64,000 nucleotides of DNA, from positions 1,302,001 through 1,366,000 of the forward strand of contig JAALGZ010000005.1 in the NCBI GenBank assembly GCA_015227615.1, read 5' to 3'. The DNA is from Labyrinthula sp. Ha. Taxonomy: Eukaryota; Sar; Bigyra; Labyrinthulida; Labyrinthulaceae. The translations under genes and the position numbers were made by a program. The notes beneath the pieces were generated by a model. That model searched no databases. It saw nothing but the letters and a program-made list of their open reading frames with translations, and was not told the DNA's origin. Shown here piece after piece: positions 46,914-57,400 of the stretch (position 1 is its first letter; each line of letters begins with the position of its first letter).

Positions 46914-49900
46914 TCACGAGGATTTTAACTGCTTTAAGTTGAGCCGTAGTTTCCTCACTGTTCGAGCTGCTTCACCTGGTTTTGCACTAACCTGACGAGA
47001 CTTGTGAGGTCCAGGGACCAAAGCATCAAATGTATCATCTACCATTCCTTCAAACTCCCAGGCCCATATCCATCTTGAATATGGCCCTAACTGTACATTT
47101 TCAAATTCAGCTAATCTCAACACAGGAGGAAGTTTGAATCCCCAAATACTCCTCCACAGCTGATGGGTAAGCAAGAGCAATCGGTTGTTGTACACAAAAG
47201 ATACATTCAACATTCTCCACAGAATGTCTATGATCTCCATTGTCAAGTTATATGCACCAAGAGATCGAAGAAAATCCTCTGGATGGCTAAGAGGGAAAAA
47301 TAAACCTGCGGAGGAACTATTACGCTTCAACTGCTCGTACTTAACACCCAGAGAGTTATGATAACTCTTCAGCAGCTTCTCCAGTACGTTAAGTTGTAAA
47401 GTTGGGTATTCTAATGTTTCAACAGAAACCAGGAGCCATTTAAATACCTTGAACCAATGTAAATTATTCTCCTTGGTTGGATCAAATGTTTCATGAGTTA
47501 AATATACGTCAATGATAGACGCATATGCCGCGGTTGATACAGCTAGGGGCCAGCTTGGTGCTACGTAGTTCTCAAACTTAGGAAACCCAAACTCTTCAAA
47601 CTCTTCTGGTGCTATTACTCTTTTCCGCGCGAGTAAAGCAAATGATCGCAAACAAGCAGCGACAGTTTCACCTGTACTATCAGAATTCACTGTGACCTTG
47701 GCTTCTTCAACTAACAAGAGGTTGTTCAACTTCTGAAGGAATGGCCGCCGTTTTCCGTGGCAAAGCTCGTCAGTGGTCTTCACCTTTAATTTTGTAAGGG
47801 AGTACTGCTTCTTGGCTTCAAGTTCCATTTTTCTTCTCTGATAATAAACAATGTCGGCTATGCACTCTGCAGAAGAATATATCAGCTGCGATAAGTAGAA
47901 ACTATCTTCAAAATTGTTCTTTGAATTATCATTTTCAGTTAGTGTCTGGAGCATAAAATTTACTTGAGAATCATGTGGTATGCCATCCCGATTTCTCACA
48001 ATTGAGCCAATACACTTAACTAAGGCCAATTTCATAGAGAACTCACCAGTAACCATAAAGTCATTGAACAATAACTTGTTCTTGCCCTTCTTCTGTTCTG
48101 GAGTTGTGGGGTTCTTAACTTTATGTATTCCAAAAAACAGCCTTTCGAACACCGTGTACAGTAATTTCAATCCAATAAGAGCCCAGCGCACCTCTGAGTT
48201 TATAGCTCTAGACACTTCATTTTGCCAGGTTCCCAATGCTTCAACAGCGGCAACCCTGACAGCAGTTGGCTTTGTATAATTCAAGCACACTGCTGCAATT
48301 GAACTAGCAGTTCTTAACACAGTAGCAACTTGTGTTTTCTCCTTCTCAATCCCTTTGTTCACGTTCTGCGATTCTCCCGGTGATCCTGACCCAGCCGCTC
48401 TGAAGTTAAAGTCCATCTCCTTTAAATTACTAAAATTTTTGGCCATTTGCATTAGGGTGAATTTCTGGGTGACAAGCTCTGCATCGAGATCAGAATGGTG
48501 TAGCAGCTCAAGGCTCATGATTTCATCACTCTGCCGCCATTGAATGTCTCCAAGCAAGAAATACTCAGGGTCAACTAGAATGTACTTAATCGGTGTCTCT
48601 TTAATCCAATACTTTTTCTTTCTCATTTGCAAGTAAGGCAGCATTGACAGCAAGGTTGTATGTAACCCTGTAGATTTCTTTTTTGAGCTTAATCGCCTTG
48701 CTTCAGCTCTTGCCATATTTGTTACGTACCCTGCTTGGGAAATTGCTAAATGAGTACCGGCAGTAAGATCGAGCAATCTATTGTAGGGAAGCTCTTGAGG
48801 GTTATCCCATTGTTTTCTCCTGTCAAGCTCTAGTTGTGATTTTCGTCCTCCTCTTTTTTTATGTGGTTGCGAATTTACCTCAATTTCAAAATGCTGCTGA
48901 AGTTTAACAAGAGTAAGGTTATGATCAAACACTCCATCATCTTCAACAACTCTTATTTTAACCTGACCAATAGAGGAAAGGCTTTCCTTAGTCGGTGAAC
49001 TAGATTTTTGTAAAGTACTTGATGAAACTTTTGACGAGGAATCAGGCAGTGAGACATTTAGTTCGATTGAGTTTTTCCTTTTATCATATTTCAAAAAAGT
49101 TCTTATTGCGGAAAAAGAAAAGTTTCTTTCGCTTGTTTTCTTTGACATCCACACTGAGAAAAACTTATCATGCGCGTTGTCGTAATCACTAGATAAAGCT
49201 TTTAGGCGGGAAAAGAGATCTCTTAATGACATTCCATAGAAGTTTTTTTTCTTTTTTTCCAAACTAAGTCGAATCCAAACTTTGAACACCTTTATAAGTG
49301 ATGAATCTGTTACACTCTGTCTTAAGACATGCAGAACGAAAAATGATGTTAGGCTAATTGTTGATGTTATATCTATTCCCTTAGCCTGATAAAGTAAGGC
49401 ATCAACCGGAAAGTTCTCATGATCCGGTTGTTGCAGTGGTCGCACGTACACATAACCTGCAGAACCCTTTACTTTCTTATTGAGAGCAATCGTATTTTCA
49501 GCTTTGACTAAAATTTCTTTTATTGTATCAAGAAGTTCTTTTCCGTCAAACAAAGGCCTTAACCCCAAGTCCTTCCAAAATATTGGTTTCGAATTTTCCT
49601 TATCTGCGAAGAAAAACGAACCTACTTGAATGAAAGCCTTTAAATAGCGATAGGTCATCAACCAACATATTCCAGGTATAAGCCATAAGTCAATGTTCAT
49701 TTCCAGCGCGATTAGTGATCCAAAATAACTATACGCCAGGCAAAATGTTTGCATAGAAATCAAACTTTCAAGAAGAGGAACATTCTTGCACTGCTTTTTG
49801 CTTAAAACCAAGTCCATTGAAAGGAAACTTATCCCTGAATATGGACAGGCCAGCTTAGCAGGAAATATTTTTGGTTCTAGAAATACTTGATGATATTCCT

Positions 49901-50914
49901 CGAATGGTGCATCTGCCTCAAGGGTATCTTTTAGATGTAATATAACATTTTCAGCTAGGTGTTCTGCAAGGTTCAAGTCTTCAGAGTAATCTACTTCTTT
50001 CTCCTCGATATAATATATATGGAACTTTTTCTTACTATTTCTTATACTTTTTGTTTGTTTCGTAAAGGAACCTACACAAAATGCAACATTGTAGGCTCCA
50101 ACAGGATTCTGGTGATCAAAGGTAACAAGTTTAAGGTCCGAATCTGGTATCAGTTGAGTAGATGTGCATCTTCCACTTGCAACACCAATCAGGCGCTCAG
50201 GGATAATGAGCTGAAAACGTAACGGAAATCTAACCTGAAAACTGTTTACACAGGGGAACCAAAGTTGAGGACCACAATTTCCTCCGTAGATTTCCCCAGA
50301 GAGCATTCCGTGATAGCTAAAACAACAAGAATCTTCAAAATAAATGCCACTTTTTGGTTGATTAAGCGTGTACCATATTTTTAGGCGAATTGTTTTCGCT
50401 TTGGCAAACTTAGAAGGAATCTGAACGAACAGATCTCCCAAGAGACTGCTCTGTAAATTGCTCGCGTAAATGCCAGAAAATGAAAAAAGATTTTTAGGAC
50501 CTAGCTTCAGGTATTTTTGATTTGTGCGAAAAAATTCAAGTTGCTGAAACCTGGTTTTTTCATCTTGAATTGTGATGCAGCTCACTTCCAATTGACGACA
50601 GTTTATCCTCAACGACTTCATCCTTTCACTAGCACTAAATCTATCGGATTTAGTATGGAAGGGCTTTAAATTAAGTAAAAAAGATTTTTTCACCTGCTCA
50701 TCACAAATACGTGTTGTTGGGTTCGTGGTTGGATACGTCTGGGATAAACTCTCGTCAACTACTGTTGCATCTTTAGATACGTCAGAGAAAACCACTTCTG
50801 TAAAACCTAGAAAACAAAAGATCTGAAATGGTTACCTTTAACAGAGGAGTTGGAAAAGTTTGGTTTCAATTGTAGGAATTGGCTCGTGGGTATATATTGG
50901 GGCTCTGTTGACAT
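46914..50914 (-). CDS. TAF2: TFIID subunit 2 (2 exons)
   Basis: Predicted 1323 aa from exons 50836-50914 and 46914-50806 (complement), with a 29-nt intron at 50807-50835 (GTAACC...TTCTAG). TAF2 is the large TFIID subunit that contacts the initiator. Residues about 75-490 follow the inactive M1-aminopeptidase fold: GPQLWFPCVNSF near 207-218 and the DLWLIPGICWLMTYRYLKAF helix stand where M1 enzymes have their zinc site, but the HExxH is absent, as usual in TAF2. The TAF2-specific part follows, with VEDDGVFDHNLTL, then basic KKRGGRK, then YILVDPEYFLLGDI and the HEAT-like C-terminal half. Without the intron the frame has no ATG for its first 58 codons; splicing adds 26 codons starting MSTEPQYIP. 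The length is slightly above that of human TAF2. Confidence 0.94.
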
Positions 50915-53091
50915 GGATGATGAATTTTTATCTTGAAAAGACCTTCGTTTGTGGTAATGTCCTACTGTGTGAAATCAGGCCATTAGCCAGAATCACGAAA
51001 ACTAACCGGAGAAGAAGCATTCATATCTAGTTGAGGAAAGTTACGCTATAATGGTTTTTCATTTATATAATGACTGGAGTTCTGCCTTTACTATAATTAG
51101 CTAATATAAATTGAAACTTAGGTCAAAACTGTTGAGGGCACAGCCTTCCTAGCAACTCTATATCTGGCAGGGGCGTAACTAAACCACGCGAACTTGGTTA
51201 TGAAGTGCCAACATGAATAATAATATTCAAAACTGTCTTATTTGTATTTTTAAATAAATTAGCTAGTTCTAATATTTAGACTAGTTGAATCTAAGTTAAA
51301 GCGAAAATGTAAATTACCTCACTCTATTTTCATTACAATAAGGACGAAAGAATACTTCTTCACAAGATAGCTTTAACAGAATGTTATAAGCGTAAGTTAA
51401 TGAATTAAAATAACAATTATACCATATAAGATTTTATTTTAAGTGTAAAACTACATGGACAGAATAAGTGTATTAAAGGCACTCACGTTCTGGTGTTTTC
51501 TGACTTTGAACTATTGCAACATGTTAAGTCTACTCATATTCCAACAAAAGAATTTGGAAAATGCATTATATATAAAAAGTAGTTTGATGAAGATATAAAG
51601 CAAAACTACATTATCTAAAAACGTATTTTTATAGCAACATCCCCTATTCTATCTAGTCTCGCTTGAATTCAGTTACCATAAAACAGGTAAGAGCTCCTAA
51701 CAGAGAATCACAAATACAATGATGAAATATGGTTCAAAATGGGGCATGAACTTGTATCTTTCTATATTCTCGAAAATAATTGATAATATGCTCATAAATA
51801 TTTGGTACCTGTTTTTTCCTTCGGTGTTCTGGATACCAGATGCTTTTGCTCAGAATACTATTCTTAGCCTCTAAACCCTTTCTTCTTCGAACACAACAAT
51901 CCAAATTAACTTTTCTAATTCTTTAAATATATTCTTTAATTTTGACAATTTTTTTTATGGACATAATTAATTTTTTACAAATAAATCGTTCTGTGCCTAG
52001 TACTTAAGCTGCAGAAAAGATGCCAAGCGTCCAACCTAGCTATCGCTGTATGAAATGTTTTTCGTTAATATTTAAATTTTGTAAACAGAAAGGAAGTTGT
52101 TTACGGCCTCGAATTTAGAATCCGACCTCAATAGATTTTTTTGTTTGGCGAAACCTGAAGGCTTTAAACTTACCATAGGAATTTGCCAAAAGGAAATTTT
52201 TCATAAGTGCGAAGAACTGTACTCAAAATCAAAAGAAAATTAATGTTAAAGCTCGAAGAATGCTAGAGTGTAGAGCAATGCTTGTATCTCGAGCCCGTAT
52301 ATTTTCATTCTCGATCTTGTTTTTCGCCTCGATTGTAAAACCCAATTTTACAACCTCTCAAGTTTAAATAGTTTATCTGCTTAGAATGAACTATCGAACA
52401 GTCAGATACCCTCCTAATGTGTCGACCAAAGTAAGAAAGCGTATTAGGTTTAGAACTGAAGCATTTCCGTCTTGCTCCGGTGACTTATAGGTCGAACATA
52501 TGTCAAGAAGCTTAGAAGAGTCGATTTGAACACAAGAAATCTGAAAATTAGTTCCACTCAAGTAATGGTATGTCTGATTTATGCTTTGCCAACGCTTCAT
52601 GAATTCCCCTAATAGGAGCTTTTGATATAGAAATAGTTGCTTGTGCTTAGTTAAGCCCTTTGTTGCTTTGTCTTTCTTGTTTGGTTAGATAGTTTCTTAC
52701 TAAATATCCCAAAAACTATCTTAGTATCATTTATACTAACCTGATGATAAATATCTAATAATTAATAGATATCGCAACTACAGAGTAGCTATTTCCAAAA
52801 TATGGGTCGAAATTCTAGTCAGAAAGCCCAATGCTGCATCACTGTACATTAAGGACCACGAATACTTAACCAATATCAACTAGAGAAAGCGGTAAAGGTT
52901 ATTTTTTCGTGCTCATCATACGAGTAAGTAACTTTATTTAGGTATACTTCTACATTTTTTCATCAACGCTTTTTTCTTCCTATTTTCTCAATTTATTTCT
53001 CTATACACACCGATTTCAACCAGGAAACAAGAAACGACATAAATTGAAGTGTCTTCCGTTACAACAAACAACTCCTGTTTACCATTATAAA
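50915..53091. other. Head-to-head interval TAF2/ERCC1
   Basis: About 2.2 kb with no supported gene, RNA or repeat. It is strongly AT-rich between 51.2 and 52.1 kb. Both promoters should lie here. Confidence 0.5.
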
Positions 53092-53727
53092 ATGAGTGTA
53101 GTGCATCAGCTAAAATTAAGTAAAAGGCAGCTAAAAAACCCTGTTCTTTCCTTTTTTAGCCAAATAAAGTATGCAATTGATGAAGAAATGGAAGAAGATT
53201 TTATCATGGGAGAAAAAGGGTATGCTGTAGGAATATTTTTGAGTTCAAAGTTTCATCAACTTCATCCTTCTTTTATTTATGACCGACTTTCACCAAAGTA
53301 TAAAAAGTTTAAGCGAAGAATATTAATATTTCTTGTCAATGACAGGAAAGATGTTAAAGATGACGCTCTTCTTGAATTGAACCGAATTTGTTTCAAACTG
53401 GAGTTTTCGCTCTTTCCTTGTTTCTCAAACCAAGAATGTGCTATTTTGATTGAAACTTTTTGCTTGAATGAATCGGCAAAACTTTCAGTAATAAAGGAAC
53501 AAAAGAGCAAAGATTATCTAGAAAATATCACTGAAGCATTTCGAAATATAAAAATAGATAAGGCGAATGTAAAAAGTTTGTTAAGAAATTATTCATCGCT
53601 GAAGAATATATCAACTGCTAGCATGGACGAAATGATACTTATACCAGGTTTAGGGGAAAAAAAAGTTAAGCAGATCCATGAATTATTTAACCTAAATCTT
53701 GAACCCAGAAGGTTCGAATCTAGATGA
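53092..53727 (+). CDS. ERCC1: DNA excision repair protein ERCC1/RAD10
   Basis: 211 aa from the ATG at 53092; the frame is open 16 codons further up, but with no earlier ATG. ERCC1 is the non-catalytic partner of the XPF nuclease, cutting 5' of lesions in nucleotide excision and crosslink repair. The central domain starts at NPVLSFFSQIKYA and contains LSSKFHQLHPSFIYDRL, matching the LSLRYHNLHPDYIHGRL of the human protein, then a nuclease-like fold lacking the ERKx3D motif, as expected. The double helix-hairpin-helix at about 150-205 ends with LIPGLGEKKVKQIHELF, the XPF-dimerising part. It lacks most of the N-terminal extension of human ERCC1 (297 aa). Tail-to-tail with SEM1, 225 bp apart. Confidence 0.93.
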   Translation: MSVVHQLKLSKRQLKNPVLSFFSQIKYAIDEEMEEDFIMGEKGYAVGIFLSSKFHQLHPSFIYDRLSPKYKKFKRRILIFLVNDRKDVKDDALLELNRICFKLEFSLFPCFSNQECAILIETFCLNESAKLSVIKEQKSKDYLENITEAFRNIKIDKANVKSLLRNYSSLKNISTASMDEMILIPGLGEKKVKQIHELFNLNLEPRRFESR

Positions 53728-53952
53728 GATAGCTTTTTTCAAAACATGTATAAAGTCTGGAAACATAGAAAAAGAAGAGCAGGTGTGTTTCAGAATGAAG
53801 CTAATCTATTTTAGTTTGGCAGAAGAGAATATTTCACCAGTATAAAGGAAAGCAATAGAGATCTTCTTTTTCGCAAGAAAAAATTACTTAGTGGTAGTAT
53901 TTATACACAAGAAAAGAAAACTTGATGATTTAAGGCATCATAAATGAGTTAG

Positions 53953-54144
53953 TTAGGAAAGTTCTTGTCTCAGTTCTTGTACAAAGTCATCTTGATCAAG
54001 AACATCATCCCAATCAACTTCCCATTCCTCTTCCTCAGCGATATTTTCATCAAATTCCCAATCCTGTGTTTCAAACTCCTGGAATTCATCGTCATCTTCT
54101 AGCATTTCAAGATAATTTGTTTCATTCGCCTTGATATCACTCAT
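53953..54144 (-). CDS. SEM1: 26S proteasome lid subunit SEM1/DSS1
   Basis: 63 aa, very acidic. It has the family pattern of two acidic-aromatic blocks (EDDDEFQEFETQDW and EEEWEVDWDDVLDQDDF) and the closing helix VQELRQEL. DSS1 tethers Rpn3 and Rpn7 in the proteasome lid, binds ubiquitin, sits in the TREX-2 mRNA export complex and chaperones BRCA2. The length is close to the usual 70-90 residues. No intron. It is easily missed because of its size, but the sequence is diagnostic. Its neighbour ERCC1 is also a DNA-repair gene; that is probably chance. Confidence 0.93.
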   Translation of the reverse strand: MSDIKANETNYLEMLEDDDEFQEFETQDWEFDENIAEEEEWEVDWDDVLDQDDFVQELRQELS

Positions 54145-54282
54145 TCCTCTACTATTTCAAGAATCGATTTTCCCTACTTCAGATTCAAGTAGTATCACAT
54201 CGCAAACTATTTTGGGAGATTCTCGTAATCAAACCAGAAATTTATTTTGTCATATAGACTAAGCAGTGCACAAAGAAAAGGA

Positions 54283-54486
54283 ATGGAGATATTAACCAAA
54301 GTAATGGCCAACCAAAAATTACATATTTCATTTCTTGAGAAGAAGCTTTTGAGTAGAGATTACGTGCTACAGATCTGCAAGGGATCCCTAGCACCACGAG
54401 CCGACTACAAAGTAAACTACCACTTGTTATTATATTTTTTGATATATTTTATTTCAGCTTCCTTCCCCTGGGGTTGTAAGTTGTAA
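54283..54486 (+). CDS. Doubtful small ORF head-to-head with SEM1
   Basis: From ATG 54283 the frame gives 67 residues, beginning MEILTKVMANQKLHISFLEKK. The 3' part is T-rich and ends in TTTCAG (54455-54460), so it may be an intron acceptor. A GTTATT donor at 54429 would give a 32-nt intron and a protein of about 54 residues. The first 45 residues are coding-like, but I recognise no family. It starts 138 bp from the SEM1 ATG on the other strand, so it could be a product of a shared promoter, or chance. Confidence 0.22.
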   Translation: MEILTKVMANQKLHISFLEKKLLSRDYVLQICKGSLAPRADYKVNYHLLLYFLIYFISASFPWGCKL

Positions 54487-57400
54487 TTTTGTTATAAGCA
54501 CGTTATGGTATGGAATTGTTACTGGAATAACGGTAGAATAACGAATCTTCTTGAGGTGCGATATTACCGTTATTTTTATTTTTGGTCTTGATATAACCGT
54601 TGTTGTTGTTTTGTTGAAGAAGTTTAAGTTTTAAAAAGATGTGTAAAAAGGGAAGGGAAAGGAAAGGTTAGCCAATTGTTTGACAAATTCAAAGCTAGAC
54701 ACTGATTTTTACGCCTCGAGTAGTTGGTTATACGCTAGAGGTCATCAACGTTGATGATCTAACCTACACTAAGTTGAACTACCTACTCCTTATTTTTTAA
54801 GCCCTTAAAATTTTGAGATAATTTAACTCCACTTTAGTTGTTAGGAAAACTAAAGGAAACAGTGTGAGTCAGCCCAGCTTAATGAAAATGGCTTTACCCA
54901 AATTCGTTGAGTGAAGATGAAGGCGTAATAATGCCGCTGTGTAAATAAATCACCAAGTTGAATTCTTAAATAAAAGCATGAAGCAATTGGCTTCTACATC
55001 TTTTGTTGGTTCAGCTCTTTTTGAACAATAGTAATCTCTAATAAGGTTAGTTTTTGAATACAGCTGCCCCTTAGTGCATACTAGTGATGTCCACATCTAA
55101 CTGGTAAGCCTAGAACCTCCAAAAACATTATTTGAAAGTTCTTTGCTTTTTCAGTTATCGATTTTTAATATTTTGTAGATTTCTTCTTCTCTTCCACCAT
55201 TTTTTGTAAACACCTTTCCGAAACTCATTTCACAACATGAACGGGAGCTATTGAACTAAAAATCAAAATATTTTGCAGCTCATTCCTGGTGGAAGAACAA
55301 CATATGGCAAGCTACTGTCCTTTTTCTCGATGAGGAAATAAGTTCGTACCAGGGAAACTATGCAAAAACCAATGAAACAGAAGGAAATCCTGAAACTTCA
55401 TAACAAAACTGGAATCATAAAAACTCTCATGAGTGAATCGATTCTTGAGCGTCTAGAAGGGAGAGCGTAGGGGATTTTAAATCTAAAAGGAGTTTGCTTG
55501 AAGATTCCATGTGGAGAGACCTACTATATACAGATGGTAAATGTAATTAGACTACCCAATAATAACATTGAACCCAGTAAACTGTCAATGAAAGAGCTAG
55601 AAGAAAAAGTTGAAGGAAACGAAAGCATACAATAGAGGATCACACACTTGACCCCTAAGAGCTAAGATATCACAAATTATACTAACTTTCTCATAGAAAT
55701 CGTACAATGCAGTTTAAAGGCCTAAGGTCTAGGCCTTCTTGATTCTTACACATGGCCATCCAAAAAGCTTGGGTCAGTAGAAACAGGAGAACTATGGGTA
55801 AACCATGCCCTGATTGAATTGCAAAGTACTCTGAAAGTAGAAAACAAACTTACTTTGACTTCCTCGACTCCAAAAAGCAGAATTTGTACCAGAACCACCG
55901 TGAAAAATACCTGATAGGTAAGACGATACATGAAGCACTCATTTCATGGACAGCACTATTAACCACATTCAAGGCCGCTCTAAGATATGTCCAAGTTTTC
56001 TCCGTACATTTTGAGCAACTGTATAGGATTTGCCGATTGATTCCTGCAGGATTCATCTACTTACTTTTATATGCCTACCATGACTATCCTAAATGATAGT
56101 CGGAAGCATATTGCTAAATCAACCTAGATACCACTTAAGCCCAAAGGCATAATATGGATTCAAAGAAATGAATTTATTAATGGATTAGTTTCGTAGAACT
56201 AAGTGTGGAGAAATATTTTAGGCATATCCCAACAGTGTTAAACTAAGAGCCCATGCAAGATCTTAGGTAAGCTGGCAAATAAAATCCTGCAAATCTGGAA
56301 GACAAAAGATACTAACCACGTGAATGAAATAACTCTACTCATTCAGAGCGTAGTATCAGGAGGTGAGAAATGAATGGTGTTCTTATTCTATAGCATTCTG
56401 ATCCTAGCAAGTTTGTTAGAAGGAACTTCACAGATTATGTGACCAGGTGATAAGTCTACTTAGTGTGGTATGATTCAAGACAGTATTCTGGTGAAAATTA
56501 AGAGCACTCGATAGTCCCCGCAGTTTACCATGACTACATATTGATATCCTACATGATTTAGCATTGGTATACTCGTGTTGAGAGTCTCGCTAACGGGTTG
56601 ACAATAGTTGGAAATTTTAGTAAAAATTAATCAGCTCAGTAGGATTCTATGAAATTTTCTATATTTTGACATGATGTATTAGTTTTCTTGGGTGGAGAAA
56701 TGTAGGCAAAGAACTTTGTCTCTTTTTAACATTGCCATAGATAAAACTCGGTTTAAAATAAATAGGAGTAACTGCTATTATTAAATTTTCTACAGATAAG
56801 AATAAATCTGTTTTGACTTTAGCACCATAATTACCAGCGGCAATTTAATAGTAAAAGGTAATGCTTATTGTTGTGAATTCAGTCCTGATATGAGCGTACA
56901 AGATTTACTCAGAAAGTCTATATATAACCAGAAATACTCACTCTTTAAAAATTAACTATCACAATGGAACTCTAAGATACAGTCTTGCGATGCTTGGCTT
57001 AAACAGAAAGCCACTTTAATCTTTGTATCAACAGAGCTGGTCATGGAAAAATACGTTTAGAATAGTGTTTCGATTTCCCTTTCAGTTTGAGAAGAATTTT
57101 ATTATATATACTTTATTAAATTTGGGTAACACAGGGGAGGGTTGTGATACCTCCTCCTTCCTTCGCAAGAGGTATGCATTTTATATTTCATTTTGTTAAA
57201 CTTTCTAGCAATTTCGCAAGCGAAATTCCTAGGCTAAGTCCTAGCTTGGGTTCTTAATACCTTCTTTTCCAGCAGCTGCGCTCAGAATTTTTGCTAACTC
57301 AATTAAGAAAAACATGCTATTTTTTTGTGAATACTACGTCAACATAACTTTTCAGATATTACCGCTGAGTAAAACGCGTATGAGTACTCCACGGCTTAAG

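Noticed and set aside
53711-53721. GGTTCGAATCT, looking like a tRNA T-arm
   Set aside because: It falls in the last codons of ERCC1 and no acceptor, D or anticodon stems can be formed around it.
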